From: Candidatus Helarchaeota archaeon
GTDB taxonomy: Archaea; Asgardarchaeota; Lokiarchaeia; Helarchaeales; RDOG01
Length of the DNA stretch: 64,000 nucleotides
Direction: 5' to 3'
NCBI GenBank assembly: GCA_019058315.1
Contig: JAHPZH010000002.1
Coordinates: 877,910-941,909, forward strand
Shown here: positions 1-9,597 of the stretch, piece after piece
Layout: each line of letters opens with the position of its first letter
Numbering within the stretch: position 1 is the first letter of the stretch
Notes under the pieces: model-generated
Told to the model about the DNA's origin: nothing
Databases searched by the model: none
The model's input: the letters and a program-made list of their open reading frames with translations, nothing else
Made by a program: the position numbers and the translations under genes

Positions 1-204
1 CCAAGAATGCAGAAGTTCTTTATAATAAAGGTAATACATTATTTGAATTGGGAAATATAGAAGATGCCATCGTTTATTATGATAAAGCACTTGAACTTAA
101 TCCCAAGAATGCAGAAGTTCTTTATAATAAAGGTAATACATTATTTGAATTGGGAAAAATAGAAGATGCCATCGTTTATTATGATAAAGCACTTGAACTT
201 GATC
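1..204 (+). repeat. 102-bp tandem duplication of a TPR unit
   Basis: Bases 1-102 and 103-204 are nearly identical, with a single clear change in the middle (GGAAATATAG against GGAAAAATAG) and a few differences at the very end of the second copy. The period of 102 bp equals one 34-residue TPR. Neighbouring repeats are far more diverged, so this unit was duplicated or gene-converted recently. Confidence 0.85.
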
Positions 205-902
205 TTAAGGATGTTATGGTTTATGTTAATAAAGGTGCTGCTTTGTTCGCATTAGGGAAAATAGAAGATGCTTTAACTTGTTTTGATGAAGCACTCGAGC
301 TTAACCCGGAGGATGCAAACGCTCTATTTAATAAAGGTAATGCATTATTTAAATTGGGACAAATAGAAGACGCCATTGCTTGTTATGATAAAAAACTTGA
401 GCTTAACCCTAAGGATGTAAAAGCTCTATCTTATAAAGGTAATGCATTATCTAAATTGGGACAAATAGAAGATGCCATTGCTTGTTATGATAAAGTACTT
501 GAACTTGAACCAAAAAATGTTAAAGCATTGTTACATAATGGTAATTTGTTAGGTAAATTAGGAAAATTTGAAGAATCAATAATATGTTATGACAAAGTCA
601 TTGAAATTGAACCGAATAATGTTACTGCTTGGATTAATAAATCTGATAAATTAATCATTTTGAAAAAATTCGACAATGCAATTATATGCTGTGATAAAGC
701 ATTAAATATTGATCCAAATGCTAGTTATGCTTATTATAATAAAGCATGTATTAAATCGTATCTAAATAAATTAACCGAAGCTATAGAATTATTGAAAAAT
801 GCAATTAAAATAAATCCTAAATGTCGAGCATTGGCAAAGAAAGATAAAGACTTTGATAATATTAGACATACTGAAGAATTTCAAGAATTATTGAATTCCT
901 AA
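1..902 (+). CDS. TPR-repeat protein, 5' truncated by the window edge
   Basis: The reading frame is open from the first bases, so the gene starts upstream; the TTG at 48 lies inside a repeat and is not the real start. What is visible is a run of 34-residue tetratricopeptide repeats with the usual pattern (YNKGN..F.LGK.EDAI..YDKALEL.P.), about eight of them, ending in a short tail with DFDNIRHTEEFQEL. TPR arrays are protein-binding scaffolds; no catalytic domain or signal peptide is visible in this part. The first two repeats are nearly identical in DNA, while later ones have diverged. Such 'KALELNPKN' TPR proteins are common in archaea, cyanobacteria and other groups, so the family is clear but the partner and function are not. 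Confidence 0.85.
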   Translation, partial: KNAEVLYNKGNTLFELGNIEDAIVYYDKALELNPKNAEVLYNKGNTLFELGKIEDAIVYYDKALELDLKDVMVYVNKGAALFALGKIEDALTCFDEALELNPEDANALFNKGNALFKLGQIEDAIACYDKKLELNPKDVKALSYKGNALSKLGQIEDAIACYDKVLELEPKNVKALLHNGNLLGKLGKFEESIICYDKVIEIEPNNVTAWINKSDKLIILKKFDNAIICCDKALNIDPNASYAYYNKACIKSYLNKLTEAIELLKNAIKINPKCRALAKKDKDFDNIRHTEEFQELLNS

Positions 903-984
903 TATTTATTTTTCTATAATTAGACTCTCTAATAATAAGAATAAATGAGCAAATCCAAATTCGCTAATAAGAGGGAATTATATT

Positions 985-2376
985 TTGAGTAAGCCAAAAA
1001 AAACTGGAATCAATGAGGATTTCCTGATTTCAGCAGAAGAAGCCTATGATTGGCATGTGCTGAAGGATAAAGGGGGGCCCACTTTCTCGGGAAATGAATC
1101 ATGGCAATCGTATATAACATTTATCGAAGAAAAATTGCGGGGATATGGAGTAATTGATATAATTAAAAATAAATGGACCTATAATCGCTGGTATACTTCT
1201 GAATGGCTAGATAGTTCAAATTGGACTCTTATTTCAGATGGGGAGCCGGTGAAAGTGGCACATTACGGGGCGTATTCGGGGGCGACTGGGGCTGATGGCG
1301 TAACCGCCGAGCTGGTTTATTATGATCCCACAACTCGTCCGTCTGTGAAAGGTAAAATTGCAGTTTTTACTCTTGCACCGGAACCAAAACAAAAAACCCT
1401 AGAACCTCTTAAAACTGATCCAAATCCTAATACATTACCCCCAAACATTTCAGTAAGCGATGATGCTTTTATACAAAATATTCGAACTACGGGATTCACT
1501 AGAATTCTAAAAAAAGGTCAGGCAGCTGGAGGAATCGTGATTTTCGATATGTCTTATGATAGAGTCGCTGGGTTATATACATTTCCAGTTCCGGTTCTAT
1601 ATAATGTACCGACTCTATACCTAGACCGAAATGCCGGGGCGAAGGTTGTAAGGGATGCAAAAAAAGGGAGAATGGCAACTCTAAAACTACTGGCAAAAAT
1701 TGAGGCGACGGAAACATACCAATTGATTGGATGTCTGCCGGGGAAACATTACGGAACGGGGAGGGATGAGAAAATTCTACTTATAACACATACCGATGGA
1801 CCTTGTATTTCACAAGATAATGGAGCACTCGGGGTTCTGGGAATTATTGCATATTTTTCACAGATTCCACAAGCTGAGAGACCAAGGACATTATTGGCGT
1901 TTCTAGATAATCGCCACTATATGCCAGGGGGTGAACGAGCTTTTAAAAAAGAAAATTGGTTTGCAAGGAATAAGGAGGCGAAGGGGGGGATCGTTGCTGT
2001 TATTGGAATCGAACATTTGGGACAAATCGAATATAGAGAGGTGGGAGAGATATATGAACCTACGGGAAAGGTGGAACAATCATTTTTGTGGGCTCGAAAT
2101 AACCAATCATTGGTAGATATGGCAAATAAAGCTGTTGCTGATAATCAACTGCCGAGACCTATCGTTCAAAGAGAAGGAGATCCTGGTGTAATATGGTTTG
2201 GGATGGGGCAAATCGCGGTCCAGTGGGACCTGCCCGGATTCGCTATAATGTCAAAAATGGGTGCGTATTGGACGACTGCAGCAGGAATCGATAAATTTGA
2301 CAAAAATCTATTTCGAACTCAAGTGGCAACAATGATTCAGCTAACAGAGGAATTAATGAAAATAAAAATAAAATAG
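985..2376 (+). CDS. Divergent M28-peptidase-like protein with PA-type insert
   Basis: A 463-residue protein with a TTG start. The layout resembles M28 zinc aminopeptidases: an N-terminal segment, a PA-like beta domain (about 80-230) and a peptidase core from about 260. The core keeps the H-x-D motif (THTDG, H269/D271) and the following QDNGALG loop. Where M28 enzymes have the catalytic Glu-Glu pair, this protein reads FLDNRHYMPGGE, and the later metal Asp region reads GIEHLG. It may therefore be an altered or inactive enzyme, or belong to an uncharacterised M28 branch. No signal peptide is visible. Codon use is visibly richer in G and C than the genes downstream. Fold assignment is moderately sure, activity is not. 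Confidence 0.65.
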   Translation: MSKPKKTGINEDFLISAEEAYDWHVLKDKGGPTFSGNESWQSYITFIEEKLRGYGVIDIIKNKWTYNRWYTSEWLDSSNWTLISDGEPVKVAHYGAYSGATGADGVTAELVYYDPTTRPSVKGKIAVFTLAPEPKQKTLEPLKTDPNPNTLPPNISVSDDAFIQNIRTTGFTRILKKGQAAGGIVIFDMSYDRVAGLYTFPVPVLYNVPTLYLDRNAGAKVVRDAKKGRMATLKLLAKIEATETYQLIGCLPGKHYGTGRDEKILLITHTDGPCISQDNGALGVLGIIAYFSQIPQAERPRTLLAFLDNRHYMPGGERAFKKENWFARNKEAKGGIVAVIGIEHLGQIEYREVGEIYEPTGKVEQSFLWARNNQSLVDMANKAVADNQLPRPIVQREGDPGVIWFGMGQIAVQWDLPGFAIMSKMGAYWTTAAGIDKFDKNLFRTQVATMIQLTEELMKIKIK

Positions 2377-2438
2377 TGACTCTATTCTAAATAGCATCTT
2401 TATAAAAATAGTTTAATCATAATATTTGTTTAAATAAC

Positions 2439-4928
2439 TTATAATGGAGAGAGTTGATAGATTGAACCAATCTCATTTTCTCTAAAAAGCTCTAAAATTT
2501 CTCTTTTATTAGAAAAATAAATAATTTGCCACTTATTTCTAGCAAATTCCTTAAGAATATTAAATTGATTTCTTAATCTATCTGTATCTGATGTTATAAA
2601 TGCATCATCAAATATGAAAAAACCAGTATTTTCTTTTAATAATTTTTGTGCAAGTGCAAATCTTATTGAGAAATATAATTGATCCCATGTTCCTAAACTT
2701 AATAAATTTGAATATTGTTGTATTCCTTCGGTATTTTTTATTGAAATATAATTTTCTTTATTTTTATCAAAATCTTGATTGAATTGAACATCAATATATT
2801 TTCCATTAGTTATTTTTTTAAAGAGATTTGAAATTTCTCCACTTCTAAATAATTCGATTATTCGTTCTTCTTCCTCTTTTTCAATTTCTTCTAATATTTC
2901 TAATGCCATTCTTGCTAATTCTTTATCATTATCTATTAAGGATATTAATTCACTTACATTTTGTAATAAAACTTCAAGTTGATTTGCTGAATTGATTTCT
3001 AAATCTTCTTCTACGATATCAAAATCTTTTAAGTTCAAACTTATTGCTTTGTTAGATAATAATCTAAGATTATTTCTATGTTGTTCTAGTTTATTACTCC
3101 ATTCTTCAATAACTTTAGGTAAATCATCTGTAATTTTCTTTTGTATTTCTTTTTGTTCATTATGAACTCCAGTTAATAGGTCATATGTTTCCACATCTGC
3201 ATCTTTAAATTTTTCATATTTTCTTTGTATCCCCTCTTGCCATTCTTTTATTGTGTTAGTATCATCACCAAAAAATTGTTGCAAAAGACTCTTAGTTCGT
3301 TCTAAACTGTTTGCAAAATCTAAACGGTCTTTGAATTTTTTAATAAATTCATCATCATTTTTTATTCCCAGTTTAATAAAAAAGCTAGTTTTTTCACTTT
3401 GAATAGAATTTAAATCAATAGTATATTCGTTAATATTTTTTTGATTTTTTTCAATTCGACCAATAAGAAGATCAATATTACTCTCGTTTGCTACGATTTT
3501 CTCTTTGAGATCATCAATTTCATTAAAAAAATTATTCAAATTTTCTTCTATTTTCTCTAACCAATATTTAATTGTGGATATTGATGATTCATTTATTAAA
3601 TTTTCATAGTACTTATTGTTTTCAATATCTATTGAGGAATCAATTTTAATTTCATCTGAATGGCTTAAAATGGTAATTAATGATTTCTGTGAATTCAATA
3701 AACTATAATATTTAGATATATAGAAAATTGCCATTATAGCAAAAATTACTGCTGTAATCATAAATGCAAATCCAGGAATATTAGAATCTAATATTAAAGA
3801 AATAATTGATCCTGGTAAAGTCGCTAAGGTAAGAATAGCTAAAATAGTTGACCACCGGATATATTTATTTAAGTTTTGAACTTGTTTAATATCTACAGAT
3901 CTGGATTTCCAATCTTCTAAATTCTTTTTTAGAATTTCTTTTTCAGTTTTAATTTGTATTAAATTGTTAAATTTTAATTCTAATTTGGCTTTATTCTGCT
4001 CAGTTTGTGATAAATCACCTTTATTTGTTAGTTTTTCCTTCTCAACTTCCTCTATCCTATTTTTTAATGCCTCAATATTTTCATTATACGACTTTAGTTG
4101 ATTTTCTGCACCTTCGTTAAATTCTCTTAATTGTTCAAATTTTTTATAAACGTTAGTATATTCATCTAGAAAATTCTTAACTTTTATAAATTTACTTTTA
4201 CCATCTACAATTTCTAAATATTTTAATCTTTTCTTATAATCAGCGATTGATTTTTTTGCTGCCAATATTTTAATTTCATATTCTTCATATTTTTCTTCTT
4301 TGGATTTCTTAATATATTCCATAATTTCCTTAGATAAGCCCTCTGCTGATTTTCTAAGATTTTTAATCTTTTTACTTTTAACATTTATTAAGGTTGGTCT
4401 AGTTGATGTAGATTCATCCGTCAATCTGCCTTTTTCACGAATATTGTTTTTTATATTTTCCAAATCTTCATAATCCCAACCCATCATAATATTTGATATT
4501 GTTGAAAAATAACCCTTTTCTTCAATTAATCCTAAGTCGCTATTTCTAATAACAAAAGTATTTCTAAAAATTTTATCAAAGGGTTGATTTTTTAATTCTA
4601 TTTCCATGATTTTATCTAATTTTTTCTTGTTTTCTGGAAAATTATAAAGTTCCAAATCATCTTCAAATTTCTTTTTTAAGACTATCTTACTATTTGGATC
4701 TTCTTCGACCCTATCATCTTGACTAAAATCTTTAGAAAGCTTCAATAGCGACTTTAAAATGGCTTCTAATAACAAGGTTTTTCCTGATTCGTTTGGACCG
4801 TACATTAAGACAAGGTTCGGCTCTAAACCATCAAAATTAATATCAGTGAGTGGACCATAACTCCAAACATTAATATCTGATATCCAAATATTTTTTTTCA
4901 AACTTGGAGTAGATGTATTAGTTTGCAT
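2439..4928 (-). CDS. yhaN: YhaN-like SMC/Rad50-type ATPase with membrane segment
   Basis: An 829-residue ABC/SMC-type ATPase. The Walker A motif GPNESGKT lies at 44-51 and the Walker B region FIFDDAF near 773. Between them are long coiled coils interrupted by a hydrophobic pair of segments at about 356-405 (LAILTLATLPGSIISLIL, then ITAVIFAIMAIFYI). I see no CxxC zinc hook, unlike true Rad50. A large ATPase with central membrane segments next to a Mre11-like nuclease matches Bacillus YhaN/YhaO better than SbcC/SbcD. The start codon follows the upstream nuclease's stop codon almost directly, so the two are translated from one message. Likely role: membrane-associated DNA end processing or defence. 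The exact subfamily is inference. Confidence 0.75.
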   Translation of the reverse strand: MQTNTSTPSLKKNIWISDINVWSYGPLTDINFDGLEPNLVLMYGPNESGKTLLLEAILKSLLKLSKDFSQDDRVEEDPNSKIVLKKKFEDDLELYNFPENKKKLDKIMEIELKNQPFDKIFRNTFVIRNSDLGLIEEKGYFSTISNIMMGWDYEDLENIKNNIREKGRLTDESTSTRPTLINVKSKKIKNLRKSAEGLSKEIMEYIKKSKEEKYEEYEIKILAAKKSIADYKKRLKYLEIVDGKSKFIKVKNFLDEYTNVYKKFEQLREFNEGAENQLKSYNENIEALKNRIEEVEKEKLTNKGDLSQTEQNKAKLELKFNNLIQIKTEKEILKKNLEDWKSRSVDIKQVQNLNKYIRWSTILAILTLATLPGSIISLILDSNIPGFAFMITAVIFAIMAIFYISKYYSLLNSQKSLITILSHSDEIKIDSSIDIENNKYYENLINESSISTIKYWLEKIEENLNNFFNEIDDLKEKIVANESNIDLLIGRIEKNQKNINEYTIDLNSIQSEKTSFFIKLGIKNDDEFIKKFKDRLDFANSLERTKSLLQQFFGDDTNTIKEWQEGIQRKYEKFKDADVETYDLLTGVHNEQKEIQKKITDDLPKVIEEWSNKLEQHRNNLRLLSNKAISLNLKDFDIVEEDLEINSANQLEVLLQNVSELISLIDNDKELARMALEILEEIEKEEEERIIELFRSGEISNLFKKITNGKYIDVQFNQDFDKNKENYISIKNTEGIQQYSNLLSLGTWDQLYFSIRFALAQKLLKENTGFFIFDDAFITSDTDRLRNQFNILKEFARNKWQIIYFSNKREILELFRENEIGSIYQLSPL

Positions 4929-4929
4929 T

Positions 4930-6015
4930 TTAAAAAGCCCCCATAATGAAATTAAATAATTCTTCTTTCTTTTCTGCTGTAATATCCCGTTGATCTAAGA
5001 TTTCTTTAAATCTTATAAAAATAGAGTTATTTAAAATTTCTGAAACTTGAACAACATTATTCTTATATTTAATATTACCAGTTATTTTCTCTACTTCTTC
5101 TTTAAACTCTTTTTCCGGTATTGAGATATATCCATTTAGAGAAATCTCTAATTCAGCCTTATTTAATTCTAAATTCTGTTTGTGTTTATCGATAAATTGA
5201 TATAATTCTATTAGACCTTTTCCCATATTATAAGGATGAAAATTTATGTTGCAAGTATCAAAATATAATGTATCAAGCTCAATTGGTTTAATAAATTGAG
5301 TTTCTGTATCAATTAAACAGACTCTTCTTTTACCTTTTTCATTTCTGGTGATTTTAACAGGTGAGCCGGGATAAATAAACCAATTCTTCTTAGAATCTTG
5401 ACTTTTTTGAAAAGATTTCTGTATATAACTAGAATGAAAATGTCCAGCTAATACATAATCATAATCTAAATAAATTAATTGTTCCATAGATATTGGTAAG
5501 TAATTATATTCTCTATCTTCACCACATCCTTCCCTTCTAATCTCCGGAAAACCTAATGTACAATGAACTAAAAGAATATTAACCTTCGAAGATTTTTTGG
5601 CGTCTTCTATCTCTGAAATAATAGAATCAAAATCCCCTTTGAAATATGGTATTCCTATTATATTCAAAGAGTTAGTATTATAAGAGCATACGTTTTTCCC
5701 ACATAATAATTCAACATTCGAGCCTAAATAATCGTTAATATCATAGAGAGTTTCATCATGATTGCCAGGAATTATTAGAATTTTGAATTTAGGTTTGAAA
5801 AATGAATCACGTTCCCCATACTCTTCAATTAAATTTCTTAATTCTACTCTTAAATTATATATATTTTCCTTATTATCAAATAAGTCTCCCGATATAGTTA
5901 ATAAATCCACTTTTTCTTCATTAATACTACATTTGTCAAAAATACACTCTAGAGCTTTGAAACGTTCGTCTTTAGGATTACGTAAGTGGAGATCAGCTGT
6001 GTGTAATATCCTCAT
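4930..6015 (-). CDS. yhaO: YhaO/Mre11-SbcD-like metallophosphoesterase nuclease
   Basis: A 361-residue calcineurin-like phosphoesterase with all family motifs in order: HTADLHL at the N-terminus, SGDLFDN, PGNHDE, LVHCTLG and AGHFHS. These supply the two-metal site of Mre11/SbcD/YhaO nucleases. The C-terminal 130 residues form the capping part and are not strongly conserved. It is the first gene of a two-gene unit with the ATPase that starts right after its stop. A very strong ribosome-binding site (GAGGAGG) lies four bases before the ATG, and AT-rich sequence that could carry the promoter lies upstream. Confidence 0.85.
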   Translation of the reverse strand: MRILHTADLHLRNPKDERFKALECIFDKCSINEEKVDLLTISGDLFDNKENIYNLRVELRNLIEEYGERDSFFKPKFKILIIPGNHDETLYDINDYLGSNVELLCGKNVCSYNTNSLNIIGIPYFKGDFDSIISEIEDAKKSSKVNILLVHCTLGFPEIRREGCGEDREYNYLPISMEQLIYLDYDYVLAGHFHSSYIQKSFQKSQDSKKNWFIYPGSPVKITRNEKGKRRVCLIDTETQFIKPIELDTLYFDTCNINFHPYNMGKGLIELYQFIDKHKQNLELNKAELEISLNGYISIPEKEFKEEVEKITGNIKYKNNVVQVSEILNNSIFIRFKEILDQRDITAEKKEELFNFIMGAF

Positions 6016-6283
6016 AAAACCTCCTCAAATAATTCGGTTTATTTTTTATGAAAATATAGAAATTTCATAATTTTTTATATTATACTATAATAATTAGGTA
6101 TCAAAGATACAAAAATAAAAATCTTATTAATTTTAAGTAAAAATAAAACATTCAAAATAAAGGGAAAAAAAATTTTAAGATGAATCAATAAAAAACAAAA
6201 GTTAGTTGATTTAGCAAACTTTCAATGATTAATGGTTGACATTGATAACGGAATCACTAGTCTTTTTGATAATGAAAAATAAA

Positions 6284-6952
6284 TCAAATTTCCTTCTCAA
6301 TTAAATCAATTATTGAATTGCAATATGCACATTCAACTTTATTTGGACCTTTCATTGTGACTTCTTCATATCTTAATACTACCTTACATTTCGGACAATT
6401 CTCTGGAAGTGAATATGTAACTTTTACTCTCTCTCTTATGATAACTCTTTCTTTTTCGGGTTGAATATTTGTTAATCCAGGTTTTTCAGGAACTAAATCT
6501 CTTAAATGCGAAAAGATTTCATTATTGAATAGTTTAATTCCTTTTTTTTGAAAATAATAACCTATAGACGGAAATATAAAAATTAAAATTACCAATAAAA
6601 TTACCATTATTAATAAAAATGGATTTAAAGAAACCATACTCATAAAATCTGGCAGGAGCACAATATACATTATTATAAATGCATAAATAATAATCATAAT
6701 TGCCCATCCAGCTATAAATAAACTTTGATCGTAATCAATTTTCACTATTGTTTCATTATTTTCTTCAAAGGTGATAGTTCCTTTAAGATATGCGTCCTTT
6801 GCAGAAAGACCAGAACTCCAGATACTACCTTTTTTAAATTCAATTAGTGAATTTGTCTTTCGTTCAATAGAAATATCCTTATCTTGGTTAAAAAAACGCT
6901 CAATCGATGCTATACACTTATCTTTTGGAAATTTAACCCTTTTAGTTGACAA
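6284..6952 (-). CDS. Two-TM zinc-ribbon protein (paralogue of 19986-20678)
   Basis: A 222-residue protein with a TTG start. It has a soluble N-terminal domain (about 1-75, containing IERKTNSLIEFKKG), two membrane helices (about 78-100 and 111-134) and a C-terminal zinc ribbon (C186/C189 and C208/C211) ending in SIIDLIEKEI. A clear paralogue with the same layout, shared along most of its length, sits at 19986 in the opposite orientation. I do not recognise a named family. The soluble N-domain is predicted to face the same side as the ribbon. Function unknown; a membrane-bound sensor or adaptor is possible. Confidence 0.8.
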   Translation of the reverse strand: MSTKRVKFPKDKCIASIERFFNQDKDISIERKTNSLIEFKKGSIWSSGLSAKDAYLKGTITFEENNETIVKIDYDQSLFIAGWAIMIIIYAFIIMYIVLLPDFMSMVSLNPFLLIMVILLVILIFIFPSIGYYFQKKGIKLFNNEIFSHLRDLVPEKPGLTNIQPEKERVIIRERVKVTYSLPENCPKCKVVLRYEEVTMKGPNKVECAYCNSIIDLIEKEI

Positions 6953-7116
6953 ATTAAGTATCTTCCCTTTAAAATTTTTTAAGAATGAAATAAAATATGT
7001 ATTAAATTATATAAAAATCTAAAATAAATAATCAATTAATCGATCCAAATTTATTTGGGAGTAATTAGTCAAATAAAAAGGACCATTATAGTTAAAAGGA
7101 TCTTTAGGATGTTTCT

Positions 7117-8349
7117 ATGACCTTAATCAAAGATATTAATACTATTTTAGAATATGGAAAAAAAACCACATCCTATAAATTCATTACTTTATTAAGCATT
7201 TTTGATTATATCATTGAACATCCTTCTGATGTCCCGATCAATAATTTTCACTTTATCCCTATTGTTTATCTTGCGAAACAATTTCTTACTTATTATTATC
7301 CTTTTTTCTTCCATGACGAGTACCAAGAAAACCCAAGCGGTGGAAAATTAAAAATTATTAACTATATTAATGAATTTTACGAAAAAGTCAATGAGCTAGA
7401 TGATATTCCTCAAGATATCGTTACAAAAATTAAAACCCTTCAAGAGCGGGGGATATTCTATATTAATCTAATTTATGAGCTGCCCGATAAACTACCAGAA
7501 AATCTTATCAAGTTACTTTGGAAAATTAGAAAGCAAATTTTAGATCAACCTCTACAATATATTCATAATGTAAATGGAGAAATTATTCGGTTTTTTGGAT
7601 TGATGAGTAAAAATATTCCTTTTAATTCTAATTACGAAACACATAGAAAAGAAGGAATGAAACAAAAACGACCTGAAACTATGCCTTGGATTGAGATTAT
7701 TAGAAAAGATTCGGCATGTCTTTTAATTGATAATCTAACTTATCAGCAATTATCTCTATATAGGTTTTGGGCACGTAAAGTTATTCTGAAGGCTTGGTTT
7801 GAATATATTATGGATAAGAAATCTCGAATATTGCCAACTGATTCCTTGAAAGTGGAATTGTATCAGCTCATAGATTTTGTGAATTCCATTGATTTTCAAC
7901 GAGATTCGACTCTAATTTCCCGTTATCGAAATCTTTACTCAAACATTAATAACCTTAAATGCATTTATTCCAAAAAAAAATTTGAGCTTGGAGATAATTT
8001 TCATCTTGATCACTTTCTACCATGGTCATATTACCCAATAAACCGTTTTTGGAATTTATTCGTCGCTGATCCTTCAATTAACACTCAAAAATCTAACCTT
8101 TTGCCCGAATTGGCACCCCAAGTGGAAAAAAACATCCATAATCATCTACGATTATGTTTAAAGGCAGATTCGCCTATCATAGAAAACGACCTCCAATACT
8201 TCTATAAAGTAATTCAAAAACAAGAAAAAAACCCAATGAACGATCTCGCTAAAATTGAAGAAGAAATATTCAATTATATAAAAGAAGAATTATATAAATT
8301 AATGGAAATTATTCCAGGACAATTATTTTGTTTAAATGATAAGAGTTAA
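7117..8349 (+). CDS. HNH-endonuclease-domain protein
   Basis: A 410-residue protein. The N-terminal two thirds are helical and unfamiliar, with tryptophan/tyrosine-rich stretches. The C-terminal third carries an HNH nuclease signature: CIYSKKKF, then FHLDHFLPWSYY (D298/H299), then FWNLFVADPSINTQKSNLLP with the conserved Asn residues. HNH domains of this type cut DNA with a single metal ion. The gene overlaps the next one by 14 bases (ATG inside the 3' end), so the two proteins are probably made together. No methyltransferase lies in the same unit, which argues against a classical restriction-modification pair. Confidence 0.75.
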   Translation: MTLIKDINTILEYGKKTTSYKFITLLSIFDYIIEHPSDVPINNFHFIPIVYLAKQFLTYYYPFFFHDEYQENPSGGKLKIINYINEFYEKVNELDDIPQDIVTKIKTLQERGIFYINLIYELPDKLPENLIKLLWKIRKQILDQPLQYIHNVNGEIIRFFGLMSKNIPFNSNYETHRKEGMKQKRPETMPWIEIIRKDSACLLIDNLTYQQLSLYRFWARKVILKAWFEYIMDKKSRILPTDSLKVELYQLIDFVNSIDFQRDSTLISRYRNLYSNINNLKCIYSKKKFELGDNFHLDHFLPWSYYPINRFWNLFVADPSINTQKSNLLPELAPQVEKNIHNHLRLCLKADSPIIENDLQYFYKVIQKQEKNPMNDLAKIEEEIFNYIKEELYKLMEIIPGQLFCLNDKS

Positions 8350-9502
8350 AGTGAAGTATATGCACGAAGAAGAGGTAGTTTCAGAAATTTCGGATTATTT
8401 AATAAAAGAAAATTACGAAATTTGGATTGATTCACCTCACTATCCAAATATTAAGGATAAATATCCACAACATCACATTCAAATCGGAGGATTTATTCCC
8501 GATATTATTGGGCTGAATATTATAAATGAACTTGTGGCGGTTGAGGTAAAGGGGGAAGTAAATATTGCTGGGGGAATTGGACAGGCTGCTACTTATTTAA
8601 TGGGAGTTCATAAAAGCTACATCGGAGCTCCTAAATCTAAATTAAAACCTTTAACTAAAGTAGCTCTAAATACCGGGATCGGAGTGTTTTGTGTAGAACC
8701 TCAAAAAGTTGAAGTTATTGAACCAAACCGCGTGGATCCTAGGTATCTAACAGATGTGCAAAGAGAAATTAGAATCCTTAAAATCCGAGAATCTGAATCC
8801 ACTACGAGAATTTCATCTCTAACAAGAAATCATCCCCTAAACTATATTGCCCCACTTTTTGCATTTGATTTGGGGCGTAATATTAATGAAGTAAAAATTG
8901 AAGTTAAAAAAGTGGGAGTTAATCAAGCTGATGAATTGGTAAGAGGAGCAAAAATTCTGGGTTTGATACGCGAAGAGAATGGATTGATTTATGAAACGGA
9001 GGAAGGATTGTTTTTAAAATTTTTTTTATCAAAAATGAACTGCAATGATATTTTAGAATTAAAAGAATTGAAAAATAAGACAATTAAAAAACGAAGTATA
9101 AAAAATATATCAAGTGAGCTAGCAACAGCATTAAAACTAATATATCTGAAAGAACCCGATTTTTCTGAGTTTGTAAATTTTATTACTAAAGTATCAAAAA
9201 ATTTGCCATCATTTACGATGGTAGATTTATGTGAAGAAATATTAAATGAACAACCCAACCTTTTTCTAAACTTTCTCTGCCCAAGAGACCAAAAAATTAG
9301 AGAAGAGATTCTAAATCACTTGAAAAATAATAAAATTGAGGATATTATTAAACCTAATAATCTGAAGAAATATGTTTTACAAACAATATTCTATACTATG
9401 AAAACTCAATTGAGATATCTTGGGATTATAAATGAAAACAACACTGCCTTTTATAAACCAGCTGAAGAATATAATCCTGAAGAGGATATTTGGAAAATTT
9501 AG
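8336..9502 (+). CDS. PD-(D/E)XK nuclease-like protein with winged-helix regions
   Basis: A 388-residue protein overlapping the HNH gene by 14 bases. The first 140 residues look like a restriction-endonuclease fold: FIPDIIGL supplies D56, and VAVEVKGE supplies E70 and K72, followed by a helix (GGIGQAATYLMGVHKSYIGAP) typical of PD-(D/E)XK enzymes. The middle (about 175-230) and C-terminus look like winged-helix DNA-binding modules. With the HNH partner it forms a two-nuclease cassette. I do not know this combination as a named system. Alternative: the C-terminal part reads another ligand and gates the nuclease. Confidence 0.7.
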   Translation: MIRVKVKYMHEEEVVSEISDYLIKENYEIWIDSPHYPNIKDKYPQHHIQIGGFIPDIIGLNIINELVAVEVKGEVNIAGGIGQAATYLMGVHKSYIGAPKSKLKPLTKVALNTGIGVFCVEPQKVEVIEPNRVDPRYLTDVQREIRILKIRESESTTRISSLTRNHPLNYIAPLFAFDLGRNINEVKIEVKKVGVNQADELVRGAKILGLIREENGLIYETEEGLFLKFFLSKMNCNDILELKELKNKTIKKRSIKNISSELATALKLIYLKEPDFSEFVNFITKVSKNLPSFTMVDLCEEILNEQPNLFLNFLCPRDQKIREEILNHLKNNKIEDIIKPNNLKKYVLQTIFYTMKTQLRYLGIINENNTAFYKPAEEYNPEEDIWKI

Positions 9503-9597
9503 AATTATTCTTTAATAAAATATTGAATGGGTTCATTTAGAAACTAAAAATTAAATATTATTGTTACTTCAATTTGAATAGTATTTGAGGGATAAAT

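Noticed and set aside
1..204. Direct repeats that could suggest a CRISPR array
   Set aside because: The unit is coding, 102 bp long and in frame with a TPR protein; there are no spacers.
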